Source of the DNA: Apostichopus japonicus
Taxonomy: Eukaryota; Echinodermata; Holothuroidea; Aspidochirotida; Stichopodidae
Direction of reading: 5' to 3'
DNA length: 60,000 nucleotides
Assembly: GCF_037975245.1 (NCBI RefSeq)
Contig: NC_092570.1
Location: forward strand, 7,113,001 to 7,173,000
Shown: positions 1 to 13,364 of the stretch, piece after piece
Numbering within the stretch: position 1 is the stretch's first letter
Layout: the number at the start of each line of letters is the position of its first letter
Translations under genes and position numbers: made by a program
The notes under the pieces: model-generated
Seen by the model: the letters and a program-made list of their open reading frames with translations, nothing else
The model's database searches: none
Told to the model about the DNA's origin: nothing

Positions 1-2067
1 CACAAGCATTAGTTGGAGAATACATCACTCCTGGTATAGCCAATTTGTTGTGTAGTTATATTACGTAAATGTGAAATATTAATATTTTGAAAATGATATA
101 GACCTAAAACAAAGTAAAAATTATGACAATTTATGCATGGTGGGTTTACTATCTGTGCAAGTATCCTAGACACAGTCTACAACTTACAAGGCTATAGCTA
201 AGGCCTTACATTACAGTCAAAGGTGTAGGCTAGGTTTGATACTGTAGTGTAAGTCAGGCTTAGTGTGTGCTTAGTGGTAAAATGGAACAAGAAAATAGGG
301 GGTACAGTTTTAACACTTAGTAAGGTTATCATTCATCAATCATGTTTGATTACCCATTACTAAGGATGGAACATTTTGTGACATAAAATTGCACAACAGG
401 TAACCTCTGCTATTTGTACAAAACAGTCGTCTTCTGTTCCCAGTAAATGTGATATATCCACGAGGATATTAACTCACCTGGGATTCGCGGTTTTGTAAAC
501 GTATTCTTCCACGCACGCGATTAAATTAGTGTAGGTTTAGTAACTAGTTTCACTATCGCATATGCTTGACAGGCCTAGCGTAGCCTATATCAACCTATAG
601 CCTAGGCTTGTATAGCTCAGCCAACTGGAGATTGTCCCAGACAACGTATACTACACCCATCAAAATGTGTGCAATTAACTTGCACAGAATGCTACCATCT
701 GTTTAAACACCTCCAGAATTACTTGATGAATCATATCATCAACAACAAACACACGTACTCACTTTCGTTCCTTTATCCGAAGAGAATGCCGGTATAATTT
801 GACAGATTTTTGTTTGATGACTTGTACTGTGTGCTGTGTTATTGCGTATGCTTTTACCACCACACATCCACATACTGTGCTGCATAATATAGGTAATTTG
901 TGCAGATCGTAGTAACACCACGTTATTATGATGATGTACATTTCATTTATGGTACGATATGACGTCACAGCCATTTTGTCAACATAAGACAACTAACAAT
1001 TATATGAGGTGTAAATGTATTATTATTTAATATTTTAAACATTTAAAGCTGACTTGGACTCATTCATAGAATAAATCATTAAATTATGACATATTAATAG
1101 CAAAGCAAGGTGATTTATAACATCTTGTATGATGATAGTATTGATAATATAAGGTTAGTAGTAATTTAAACCCCCATATTGCGACTCGTCTAAAATAGTC
1201 CATGTCTTACTCATTCAATGAAAAACGTACTGTGGCGGTAGGAGGCTTAGTCCACGTGTTTTTTTGTATATTATGTTTTCATAACTTGTTCTAATGAAGG
1301 TGATCTTCATAATGTAAAAACCTGCTACTACAATATCGAGAATTTGGACACGTTTATGTGCCACATATTATAAACTTTTCATAACAGAATTTTAGCGGGA
1401 AGGGACACCGATATTTAAACGTAAACCATTGTGGATATGATTAATGTATAGTACTGGTCAGATGAGTACACTGGAGAAGTTAGTTGTACCTTTTGAGTAA
1501 TTTATTCCTGCTATAGGCCTATCATGATCGTAACGGCGATAAGGTGTAAGTTCTCCCTCCCCAACCAAAAAAAAAAAGCCGAACTTGGATTGGATGAATG
1601 GTCATTAATATTTCGTGTACTGCTGCTTGTCTATAATGCATATTATTCATTATTTTATATGAAGGGTAACAAAATAACCAGTATAGCTGTATTGTCTTGT
1701 GTAGCCTACAGAACCGTAGAATGATACACACACTCCATTCCTACGTCCACTCACACCCATTTACACTCACTCCTCATCTTTGGAGAAGACTCATGACAGG
1801 TTAACGGCTCGGTCGGTAGGATCGAAAAAGTGCTTTCGAAAAGTAAAACGGTAAATTCAATTTGCCACCGCCTCCCCTCCACATGGGCTTATCTTGGATG
1901 TAAGAAAGGAGTGTAGCCTTGTGGAAGCCGACTCCCGTGTAGGGTGGTCTGAGGGATCCTACATAAAATTAGGTCTATACGAAAGGTCGTGCTGATAACC
2001 ACTTGTGAATTTCTGTCTATGATTGACTGCATGGCTGGGTTCGTGTACACCCCCACATGATCCCCAG
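1..2067. other. Gene-free stretch, left edge
   Basis: I see no gene here. The DNA is AT-rich and all open frames are short and lack domain signatures. A full cAMP-response-element palindrome (TGACGTCA) lies at 960-967, with no transcript to link it to. Confidence 0.5.
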
Positions 2068-2600
2068 CATAGGCGTACGGGACCACTTCAGTTTGTGGGG
2101 CAGAAACTTTTGTGCCCGAAAGTTCCCGTGACACTATCTAAGCGGAGCGCCACCATCGGTTGGCGCGTAGCGTACAAGAAATTTTTTGGCAAAATATGCC
2201 TCTCAGATTGCCGGAAATGGCACTTCTGAGGCCTTGCAAGTTGCATCTAAACCTTCTTTATTTTATAATCTCACCTTTTAGAAATTTACACTTCCCAAAA
2301 AATTTGGTAAATTAGAAGAAGAAAAACTGGAAATATTCGGGCATCATGATGCTAAATAAAGAAAATCATTAGGCCTATATTAATTTTAATACAGAAACCA
2401 AATAACAAAAACGCTCTCCACGGAATTGTCGGGCAAATAGTTGAAAACATTCGGGCAAGCTACTGCATATTTATATATATTTTTTCTCCTCTTAGGCTGC
2501 CCGAATTTTGCAGGGCTTTTGCCCGAATTTCTTGTCCTCTGGAAATTTGGGGGGCAGTCTGCCCTCCCTGCCCCCCCCCCCCCCGCCTCTTACGCCTATG
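2068..2600. mobile_element. hAT-like non-autonomous DNA transposon (MITE), 533 bp
   Basis: The ends are exact inverted repeats, CATAGGCGTA at 2068-2077 and TACGCCTATG at 2591-2600. They are flanked by a perfect 8-bp direct repeat ATCCCCAG at 2060-2067 and 2601-2608, the target-site duplication length typical of hAT transposases. There is no open frame for a transposase, so it must have been moved in trans. The interior from about 2135 contains the block beginning CTATCTAAGCGGAGCGCCAC, also found near 19640, 24390, 25775 and 26857. A long C run (2571-2584) lies near the right end. Confidence 0.9.
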
Positions 2601-5600
2601 ATCCCCAGGATCCGAGCTTGGTCCTAAATCAATACCAAACATGAGCGATCTTCCAGAACTTTTTTTTTTGGGGGGGGGGTTTAAAAGGTGGTTAGTATGC
2701 ATGCAAATATCCTACATATTCAGGTAATGGTCAATAACGCTGATAATTCAAAATGTCATCTTCCCAATCTACTCCCTCCCAAAGTCCCATATGGAGAACA
2801 AAATGCAAAAAGAAATAAAAAATCCAGGGAGTGTTTTACACGTGTAAAGGGTGAATGCCTTGTCAATAGAGGGCGTCAGTTAACAACTCTGTAAAAAGAG
2901 AAAAGTCAAAGTGAAAATACGCTGCGTTTCGACATCAACTTTCCGTATTAGCCTATCAAAATGCAGGGGTATAGACGAAGTTAGTTGACATCTGTTTAAA
3001 TGTTTGTTTTGTTTTCTGTGGGTGGGGAAAGTCCTGTAGCGGATAACAGCAGATGATATGAGGTTTTCTTCCGTTCTAGAAAACCAAACCTAGTTCACCA
3101 CATGGATTTATTAACGATCATATGGATAAAACGCTCTGATTTCATCAAAGATCACAATTATGAATTTGGAACTATGAATTGAAACAGGCACAGTTCTTTT
3201 GTCTTCTTCTTAACCTTCGGACACGAATAATTGGCCATTTACGCTTTAAGAAAACCAGTATTCTACTAAATATTTATATGAAATGAGGTTGCAATAGGGA
3301 TATTAAAATTAGACGGGAATGTATCTTGTCATATTATTTGGGGTCGAACATATGAAATAAATCTTTTTATTTTTATTTTAAAATTTCAGGAAAAGTAAAG
3401 GAGATTGATTGATGAGAGTATGAGGAACATAAAAATGTTTTGTGAAATTTTGCTTGCTTTTTGGAAAAGATTACTGCAATTTATGCGTGTTTGTGCATGT
3501 TGCTATAGGCCATTGGACTTTTCGTTTGCTTCGGAAAGGCTGCTACATTCGTTGTGGGGTACATTTTTATGAGACAAATATACCCTGAGCTCAATAGACT
3601 GAAAAGGAAACACTTTTCTGATATCGAACTAAAAATATAAATTTGTTCTCTTCGAATATCACTTATTGTAAAGGTCCCCTTAATATTTTCTTAGTCCCCC
3701 AATTGGCTCTGGGCCCAACGATATTGTATCCTCCCCTTGCCCCCCCCCCCTTCCGCTCTCTTATTATGCCTGGTCCGACGGTGGAACTTAATGAATACAT
3801 TACGTAAAAATGTGAAGAAACGCAGTGACAGCCTTTCTACGTAGAGTAGACGTAAATAATAATATGTATCGTTCAAAGTTGTAACGAGTCACTCCATATG
3901 CAGGTCGAGTTGAGTAGCAACATATATGCAGGTCGAGTAGAGTCAGTACAAGTCATATTTTGTCTCGAGTCAAGGCACTGATTGTAATTCCCCTTTTTGA
4001 GCATGGGTGACTTTAATAGCTATTCGTTACATCCTGGCCCATAGTCAAGCCGGGTCACGGGGTTCGTGCCTCCTCCCTGTGAAAACTAATGATACGAGCC
4101 CCCCCCCCCCCCATTAAATCATCTACTTACAATCTTTTCGATCGCTTATTATTTCAGACCATGGAGTTTCAGGCATTACAACAAAATATGTTAACAGCTA
4201 ATGTTTTCAAAGGCCGCCCTCTTTTTGAATTAGTTCCTCTCTGGGCTTTCTGACGCGAATTCAATACGTTTTGAACTTTTCTGTTCTATATGTTTGTGCT
4301 ATTCGTCGATGATTACTCTGCCTTTTATTACCCATGGTTCAAATTTAATGTAGATTTTATAACTGTTCTCTTGGAAAGCAAAACCGATAGGTTAATCTGT
4401 TGAGTAATTGATAATACATAGAAATTCGCAATATTTTCATTTATTCTTAGTTCAGTTAGAACTACTGAACTTTGGCATCCACATACAGATTCGCTCTCAA
4501 TAAGCGTTATATCGTTAGCGCGGCCGTTCCCCGGATCTTGCGTAAAATGTTGTGTTCTGATGCTAAGATTCCACAGATGCCAAAACAATGGGTGAGCCAG
4601 GTGCATACTGTGATGATTGCGTAATATGTTTATTGAAGATGTAATTTATGTGTCAAACTTACTCCAGAGCAAAGGAGAGATTGCACGGTTCCCTGGTTAT
4701 ACGAAGAGCGCACTGCACTCGAAGCAGGTATTCGTTCTCTTTCACAAGTTTCAGTGCTTTTCTAAGCAACGCCCTTTTCAGTTGCTTCATTCAGTTGTTT
4801 TAGGCCTAACAGTTGTAACACTAAGTAACAGTTAGGCCTGACTGTACGAGCCTAGGTCCGTCAGTACGTAGTGTTATGAAACTATGTACTGGGGATGGAT
4901 TATCACCGGAGGACGTTGAATTCTCTGATGTGAGTAGGGAGAAACGGTTTTATCTAGAAGCAGGTTAACCCGGGGGGGGGGGTAGTGTCACTGTCCTCCC
5001 CCTCCAACTCCACCCTCTCCCCCTCCCATCCCCTTTTAAAATCTTCATCATTCATATAGACATAAGGAACACATTATTCTTTATCTCATATTTTCTCAGA
5101 CCCTCTAACTTAAGTGGACTGGGCTTTGGGACTGAATCCACCCTGATCCACTTTCTGACCAGACCTGGGGAGAATTCTTTCCTTTAAAAGTTTTCAATAT
5201 CCATCAGGTTATTAAACAGACGACACTCTTTCAATTTTAAGAGGACAGGATATGAAAAAAAGACTGCATTAAAGACGTTATTAGGGAGTGACCACTTTTT
5301 ATGGGGACAGGGGGTGGGGGTGTGATGGGATTGGCACTTTTTTGGTATATATTTCAGTCAGCTTGTGAGTCGCATTTTTGGAGATGGTGAATGGGGATGG
5401 TCATAAAAAGCTTTCATTTCTTGCCATCCCTTGGTGGCTATGTAGATATGATGCAATATTTTATACCATAGGCTGTGCTAGATGTTAACTAACCCCATAA
5501 AACATGCTAATTTCTACTGGGACATTGACTCGTACTCATAACCGAGAGGAATTCTACCTGTACATTTACTCGTACTCATATCCGAGAGGAATTATTCCTG

Positions 5601-6863
5601 TTTTACGTGTGCTCGTACTCATTGCTGTTGTACTGTACTTGTACCCACAAGTCTGAATTTGAAATCGGGGGAAAAAATATCCCCACTTGAAAAAATGAGC
5701 AGTTTGGATCAAACAGATTCTTGCAAACAAAGATCTGCCTATAGCTGTCACAGGTTTTCAACATTTGTATTGGCTCTTACAATTTGATATTTGCAGTCCT
5801 TTTATCTTTTGACTTAATCACGTCACTGTTCCATTGCCCTCTCATCTGCGGCCAGGTTGTATTAATGTTTGGAGTTCTATTGGTGTAATCACTCTACCAA
5901 TTAAACCGTCAGCGCATTTGTTGTAAAATTATATGTTAGCTGCTGACAAAGATTTAACTATGACTGAAACATTGTCATGTTGTCTGAATGTTATCTGTCT
6001 TGAAAAACCTTTGCATCTCTGTGACTTCACAGAGCATTTGAGTGTACATAGCAAACATAGTACATAGAAAAGTATCTTGTTTGAAAGACAATTGGATGCC
6101 GATATTTATAGAGGTCGTTTTTTTTGGGGGGGGGGATGGGGGGCGGGGTGGAGGGAATTACTGTTGTCATAATGTCACAGAACTGTATAAAGGAGGGTAT
6201 CTTTATTCGTAGTTCATGGGATTTTGGACCAAAATTCTTGAACTTGAAATGGAAGAAAGCCTAAGTATTGAAGCATTTAGGATTATGTTGCTCTGACCTA
6301 TCTTCAGGAATGATAATATTATATTGATTAGGCTTGATCAAAAGAAACTTGTATGGCACAGAATAATTGAAGCTCATCAACTTTATTTGATTGTCCCTAT
6401 TTTGTACCGAAACATGTTTAAACAACTTCAAGCACACTCATATGGCATTCCAGCACCACTTTTGTGATTTCCACAAATTTGTAAAATGCATGTTAAGCAT
6501 GTAACTCTGAATTGTATGTAGTTGTTTGTTGCATCGGAGGAACTCATGGTCCGTGTGTTGGACTAAGTAATCCAGCCATTTTCTTTGGTGGGCTGTAGAT
6601 GTTTAAAATTCCTTAAATTGTAAGTGATAAAAAGAATCTGGACTGATTTAGCAGTGTTTTTTAACATCTGACTTGTGTATATGACATGGGATGTCAATGG
6701 CACATGACAGTATATTGTGGTTATCATTCTCTAATGAGGGAAAACCCCAAAATATGATATATATTTGTTAGCGACATAAGCACAATAAGACGAAAAAAAG
6801 TAAGAAAAACCAAAGTACAGCTGTATAACTTGAGGAGTGTTATTTTGTTGTTATTTTAATTTA
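2601..6863. other. Gene-free stretch with simple repeats
   Basis: No gene is recognisable. Poly-G or poly-C tracts occur near 2670, 3740, 4100, 4972 and 6125. Two partial copies of CATATGCAGGTCGAGT-like sequence lie at about 3895-3940. The rest is unique AT-rich sequence with short shadow frames only. Confidence 0.5.
5521..5625 (+). repeat. Short tandem repeat, about 40-bp unit
   Basis: The motif CTCGTACTCATA starts at 5529 and 5569, and a shorter match starts at 5612. In the first two copies it is followed by CCGAGAGGAATT. The spacing is 40 and then 43 bases. This is a small minisatellite of no evident function. Confidence 0.75.
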
Positions 6864-6990
6864 GGAGTGTTAGCTCAGTGGTTAACGCCGGTGCCTTTCA
6901 ATCATAAGGTCCCGAGTTCGAGTCACTCCAAGATTAATGTATGTAGTCCAGTTACAGAGTTGTTGACAATTGGCAATTCATAATCATGGA
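6864..6990 (+). mobile_element. tRNA-derived SINE
   Basis: The head resembles a tRNA gene. An A-box-like TTAGCTCAGTGGTTAACG is followed by an anticodon-arm-like CCTT...AAGG hairpin and a B-box-like GAGTTCGAGTC (about 6915-6925). The acceptor-like ends GGAGTG (6864) and CACTCC (about 6926) partly pair. The T-stem pairs poorly and the anticodon loop has eight bases, so a working tRNA is unlikely. An unrelated tail follows, as in a SINE whose RNA polymerase III promoter came from a tRNA. The 3' limit is approximate. Confidence 0.65.
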
Positions 6991-7178
6991 CGTTAACTAT
7001 GAATCTAACAGACTTACTTCGGTCAGCTTGCGGCTTTTATCAGCCAATGATGGCTTCTTTGCGAGTTCGTGCTTGCAGGAGGATCTAAAATAGATACATA
7101 CAACATACATACATAAATGGTTGCAGTACTCTGTAGGGTTACATACTGTTGGCTCAATTTGAAGGGGAGGAATTTAAC

Positions 7179-7684
7179 CAGGGGCGTAGCGAAGTTTTTT
7201 TTTGTTGGGGGGGGGGGGTGTGGAGAATTTGATTTGCCGACGGATCTGGAAGTGGTGACTGAAATGGGGGAGGGGTCTAAGGGGAGGGGGTGTCCCCCTC
7301 CCCTTTGGAAAATTTTTAGTTTTGAAACGTCCTTAGATGCAATCTGGTGCATATTTTAAGTCAAATTTGATTTGCCGACGGATCTGGAAGTGGTGACTGA
7401 AATGGGGGAGGGGTCTAAGGGTAGGGGGTCTACCCCTCCCCTTTGGAAAATTTTTAGTTTTGAAACGTCCTTAGATGCAATCTGGTGCATATTTTAAGTC
7501 AAATTTGGCACGGAAGAAGCTCCCGTTCTCCTTTTCTCTATTCAGCTTTCCTTCTTTCTTCCCCTTCCGCTCTCTTCACCTTTTCTCCTTTTGCCGACAG
7601 ACCCAAAATTTGCCGACAGCGACCAATTTATTGGGGGGGGGGGGTGACACCCCCACACCCCCCCCCCCGCTCGCTACGCCCCTG
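7179..7684. mobile_element. hAT-like MITE with an internal tandem duplication, 506 bp
   Basis: The terminal inverted repeats are CAGGGGCGTAGCGA (7179-7192) and TCGCTACGCCCCTG (7671-7684), perfectly complementary over 14 bases. They are flanked by the perfect 8-bp target duplication AATTTAAC at 7171-7178 and 7685-7692. CAGGG ends and 8-bp duplications are typical of hAT elements. There is no transposase frame. Inside is a head-to-tail duplication with a 138-bp period, plus G- and C-runs near each end. Related internal sequence appears in the element at 43169-43542. Confidence 0.92.
7231..7506 (+). repeat. 138-bp tandem duplication inside the MITE
   Basis: GATTTGCCGACGGATCTGG starts at 7231 and again at 7369. 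The intervening 138 bases repeat almost exactly, including CTTAGATGCAATCTGGTGCA, with a few substitutions in the G/C-rich centre. The unit contains a G-rich/C-rich inverted pair able to form a hairpin. Confidence 0.9.
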
Positions 7685-7692
7685 AATTTAAC

Positions 7693-8370
7693 TTCCCCTG
7701 ACTGAGTTAGGTACGGGGGTAAACCGTTATAGAAGGATGTCGTGGGTTTGGAGGAGTGGTCTAATTATTTCTCAACTGAATGTTTAAAACTGAACGTAAT
7801 ACTGAACGATTTCCTCTGACCGGTGATGGATGGATGTGAGGGGCCATTCCTCCCCCCCCACCCCCTCTTGTGCACACCACTGTCTCACATTCATCATCCA
7901 CTTACCTATTTCCCGACCACCCCTTCCACCATTCCCATGGATATGATTCACCTAAGGCAGCTTAATTTGACCTCTGTTAGATAAACTTAAACAGATAACT
8001 GTCATGCCCCTTTGACCTAAATTTCATATTGTTGTCCCATTAAGTGTTCCCAATTCACTGTTTCTGTTGCAAACCCCTCATTTTGGCATGAGGCATATAT
8101 GTGTGAAACAGGTATTACTGTGTGGCCATTTTCCATGGGTGGTTGTTATGGTAATCTCCTTCCACGTTTGTGTATGCATACAGAATCATCAGGTGATTAC
8201 TATAACACACTCTCCCTAGACTCACTCGAATCTGTATCAGCAACTAACTATATATATTGAGTATCATCATTCATTCACAATTGGGGGTGGCAGCATATCC
8301 CATCCGTCATGGCCATCTTGTTCGGCAAAACTCGTGCTGCTACAAACATGGGCAAATGGATCTTCCATAA
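7693..8370. other. Gene-free spacer between two MITEs
   Basis: No gene is seen. A C-run lies near 7850-7866. The sequence runs to the target duplication of the next element. Confidence 0.45.
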
Positions 8371-8852
8371 TAGGGTTTCCCTAACTTTTTTCCCCCATGA
8401 ACCCCCTGTGGATGTCAGAATTGTCCACGAACCCCCAACTTTTGGAGATACGATCTGAGTCATTATTATACTATAATACGCATAACAGTGCTTCGTAAAA
8501 GATCAAGTTCATAGTGTAATATTATAATGAAAAAAAAACAAGAGATGAACAAATATTTAGTTGGAAATTTCAAGATCAGATCACGAGTTGTATGACGCAT
8601 CGATCACCTATCACACACGATGAGACCGATGCTCCTATTTTTATCACATGCAGGGTACGGTACGACTATGGCAACATATGCGACTGCGTTATGGAAAGCG
8701 AAAAGAGTTTGTCGATAGGTACGACTTTTGTACATTACTAAATTATATGATATATCAGATTATAGTTTTGACTTTCAGAAACGTCTCACGAACCCCTGGG
8801 ATGGACTCACACACTCCCTGGGGGTTCATGCACCCCAGTTAGGGAACCCTTG
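8371..8852 (-). mobile_element. hAT-like MITE, family C copy 1 (inverted), 482 bp
   Basis: This copy is reversed relative to those at 27564 and 39298. It starts TAGGGTTTCCCTAAC and ends GTTAGGGAACCCTTG, which are inverted repeats of each other with mismatches. The flanks TTCCATAA (8363-8370) and TTCTATAA (8853-8860) match at 7 of 8 positions as an old target-site duplication. The body shares stretches such as CATCCACAGGGGGTTC, read on the minus strand, with the other copies. No coding capacity is seen. Confidence 0.85.
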
Positions 8853-8860
8853 TTCTATAA

Positions 8861-10330
8861 GTCACAGTAAAGTATTTAGTTTCCATTACTGACTCTTATT
8901 CAGTAGCAACCAAGTTTTTGGTCAGCGTTGGCTAAGACCCTCACTTTGGCATGGAACTGTTACTCATTGACTCTGTTACTGTTTATATATATGGAAAGTG
9001 GAAAATAAACTTGAAATTTGTTTCCTCGTGCTACTCATGCAAGTTTAGCGTGGTTGTAATGCACAAGGATGTCAATGTGCACCACTGCATACATCGGAAC
9101 CGGTATCCATCATGTCGATGACCTATGCCACGTCAGTCAACAGCAAAGCCTTAATTGCTCCTGTTTCCTTCTTTTCATATTACTTAAGGACACAGAAATA
9201 ATTAAATCTGGGGCAAATGGTTTCATGAATATATTTTTTTGTGGAAAGTTCCGCAACCAAATTTGAAGCCTCAGTGTTAGATCCTGACCTGCTCTGGTTT
9301 GAGCTACTTAAAGGTTTCTGTAATCAGGTATGGTTGTGTACATGAATTAATTATCGTTGAAGAAATTTCCATCTAAGTTACAAGTCAGCAAGTGTACCGT
9401 GTCGAAAGGCTCTCTAGCATAACAAATACGAAACGTTTGAGTTAATAGGCTAACTTTCACCAGTTTGTTTGGCAAACAGCTGAATTTAGTCACATCATGA
9501 CATGGGATAAGCTACCACACCCAATGAAGACTTTTCTCAATTCATCCTGGCACTTGGAAAATTATTTAACGCTTGGAATTTGAAAGTAAAGCTCGGATGG
9601 ACTTCATGCTTCATATATTAGTCCACATGGGTGCAATTATCTTGCTCTTAACAATAATCACAAACTATCCCTTTTCTTTCTTGTCTTTTGCAAGGGGCAT
9701 AAGTCTGGGGTTGTAGCTTTCACAAACCCTGTGACCAAAGGTGTCATTTGGATACAGAGTACCTTGAGTGTGGAAGGGGGAAGAGTTTTGGATTTGACTA
9801 AAATTTAAACTTTTAATGTAAAGATGTTCATTTTAAGGCAAAACGTATAAATAGGAAAGTAACAAACTCTGGTTGTTTCTCAAAATGTGTTATTAATTTC
9901 CTAGTTGTTGATTCCTTGCCCAAATGTAAAAGAAACCTTTATTGTTATAATGATGGGTATTTGATGTCTCTTTTAAACACGATCACTCTGAAAGTGCCGG
10001 TTAATTGCATTTCAAACTTGGTATGTAGATCTCTCTCGGTGAGTACAAGAAAGTTAACCTTTAATACTGAAAGTGGTGGAGGTCAAAGGTCATTTTGAGT
10101 TCAATATAATTCACAGTCTGAAAATGTTGCAGAAAATGGGAATTGGAGAGTAAAGCTTGGATGAAAGTCAGATGATATTTAGATCCACAAGAATGGAAGT
10201 ATTTAGCTGTCAGCAAAAGTCAAAACCTCAACAAATTGTTTAGCAGTCTGTTAAATTTTCTGATACAAAGTGTGGCGAGGAATCACTAAACCTGTCGGTT
10301 TTGTCTGGTTTCTTTTATTTTTCCCATGAC
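8861..10330. other. Gene-free stretch
   Basis: AT-rich sequence with short non-informative frames. No exon, tRNA or repeat boundary could be supported. Confidence 0.45.
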
Positions 10331-10698
10331 TTAAAGGCATTGAAGACTCGCCCCAAACCGCGTGCCGCCATCTGAAAAAGTTAACTTTCTGTTGCTTGCA
10401 AGTTACGTTTTGTTCGTGTCGCTACAAAATACAGACAGTAATGAATCGTGATACCTTGTTATCTTTAGCTGGACCTGAAATGTCCATCGCTGTATCGTTT
10501 ATACACTGTGCTGTGGGTATTGACCGCAGCTGTATGTACTGACTGTACACTAGTGTCTAATTACCGACGGTAGCAAGCTGTGTGTGTATTTTCTGGGATC
10601 GATGGTTGTGTCTAACACTTCTGTTACATCTCATTCAAAACTAGGTCAGATTACCGGCATTACAGGTTTCTTTTTGCACGAGTCGTCACACCCTTTAA
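10331..10698 (+). mobile_element. TTAA-flanked MITE, family D copy 1, 368 bp
   Basis: The ends are TTAAAGGCATTGAAGACTCG and a right end whose complement reads TTAAAGGGTGTGACGACTCG, so terminal inverted repeats run inward from TTAA at both borders. A TTAA at each end fits insertion into TTAA, the target used by piggyBac transposases, but the terminal bases do not prove that superfamily. The body is shared with 20331-20695 and, inverted, 41003-41382. No open frame of transposase size exists. Confidence 0.85.
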
Positions 10699-11403
10699 TA
10701 CCTAATGAAAATGTTTGGCTTTGTGCCAAGAAGCCTAATTGTTGGTTTGCTTGACAACAAAGAGCTATGTTGTTGAACCCTGAGAAAAATGAATCTCTAC
10801 AATAATTATCACCCAAGAGACTTAAACGAGACCTTCAGAGCTTCATTAGCTATCATAATATCAGCCAATGGGAAAGTCTTTTTGAAGAACAGACATTATT
10901 TGTGATAAATGTTACAGGTCTGAGCACAATCTGTCAATTAGAATTTTTTTGGTATTTAGGGGTCTTTCTTTCTTCCAACAAATTGTGTCTACTGCCATTT
11001 CAATTTTTTTTAATTGATGCTTAGTCTGGAAAGGGCATAACTTTATCAACCTGTGTGTCATTAAAGAAGTGGAAAACATAGCATGTATTTTAGGAAGGAA
11101 TCCTTGCAGTAAAGGTAGGCAACTTAAATGGAGTGATTCTGAAAGGATTCTTTGAAATATATATGGAGGTGGAAGAAGAGTAAACCATGAATCCAAGTTG
11201 GAAGTTCGTTAGTAGTTGTTGTGTTTGTTTTAAAGCTAAGATGTATTTTTTAAGGTATTGCCGTATTGCCCTCAAATATGCTAGAAATTCTGGTAATGGT
11301 CACACACATGCGGTGGAAGCTCACAATCATTCTACTGCCACTTATAAACGTAGGTGTCCACACTGAGAGATTTAGTTTTCTATTTTAATTATTGTGTCAA
11401 AGT
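10699..11403. other. Gene-free stretch
   Basis: Nothing supportable was found. Two overlapping minus-strand frames at 10912-11275 have no recognisable domain. Confidence 0.4.
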
Positions 11404-11476
11404 AAGTTGGCCTGACGTTTCGATCCTAGCAGGATCTTCATAGGATCCTGCTAGGATCGAAACGTCAGGCCAACTT
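11404..11476. repeat. Perfect 33-nt inverted repeat, hammerhead-like
   Basis: The arms 11404-11436 and 11444-11476 are perfectly complementary around a 7-base loop (11437-11443). An imperfect extension reaches about 11393 and 11487. Each arm carries a smaller hairpin, GATCC-TGCTA-GGATC, followed by GAAAC and GTC. On the minus strand this unit is preceded by CTATGA, one base short of the hammerhead core CTGATGA. This arrangement resembles the minimal hammerhead ribozymes of Penelope-like retroelements. Ribozyme activity is not expected as it stands, because the core base and stem I pairing are missing. Confidence 0.7.
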
Positions 11477-11487
11477 TAACACATTCT

Positions 11488-12379
11488 CTTACACATGCAG
11501 GTTCTTCAGTGGATAAGCAGTTTGCTAACAGTTTTGTTTTATTTTATTATTGGTAAGAACATTTTGAGCCAATACTAAGGACCTTTAAATTTGCAATTTT
11601 TAGGTTTTTCTTTTTCTTTCTTATCTGCTCAGTGAGTGTAAGATTGTAATAAACATTTGTACCTTTTAAATTGGTGATACTGCACCACCCCTAATGTCTC
11701 AATTCTGGATATATGTTTGACATTAACCTTTGGAATTACCGATGTGAAATTTCAGAAATGAAATATTCAAATGAAGCTCATTGAAGTTAAAAATCTACAA
11801 CTGTTGAAATGTTGAATCCAAGATCAAGGTGAAGCGTTCTCGACATACCCTACAATTTGTGATTGGAACCTTATACTATAGTTGATGTGTATCTCAAATA
11901 AGATACCTGTCCAAGATTTCCTTTGAGAAGCTCTTTTTCCTTTAAAATATAAACCAAACCCTTTTGAAGGCAGCGATTAGGACTTGCTGTCTGGCTCAAA
12001 ACTCCTTTTTCAGATATTAATTATCTCATCCATAATCGAAGCTATCTCCAATGTTTGTGGCCATTGTACTTAAATGTCATAGCTCTGCCATCCATCTCTC
12101 TGACTCTGTATGTTAAGTTTCCCTTCTTTCAATAATAGCTTAAGTTATTAATTATTCACTGGGTCCTATATATCCTTTAGTTTTGGTACAGAGAACAACT
12201 CTTCTTCATGATTTGGAACATGCATGGCAAATTTTCTTTAAGTTTATGAGGATTTAATTGTATCAAATATTGAAAGACTTTTGTCTGTGGTATCAAGAAT
12301 CTTGTAGGGAGATTCTTATGACTGTTATTTAACATATTAACATTCTGCCCTAAATTATGTGTTGCAGATTTATATGGAT
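11488..12379. other. Gene-free stretch
   Basis: AT-rich sequence without a recognisable gene. It ends at the large TA array. Confidence 0.4.

Positions 12380-13364
<985 letters not shown>

Noticed and set aside
6864-6934. A possible functional tRNA gene
   Set aside because: The T-stem pairs badly and the anticodon loop is eight bases. It has A- and B-box-like sequences but fits a SINE head better.
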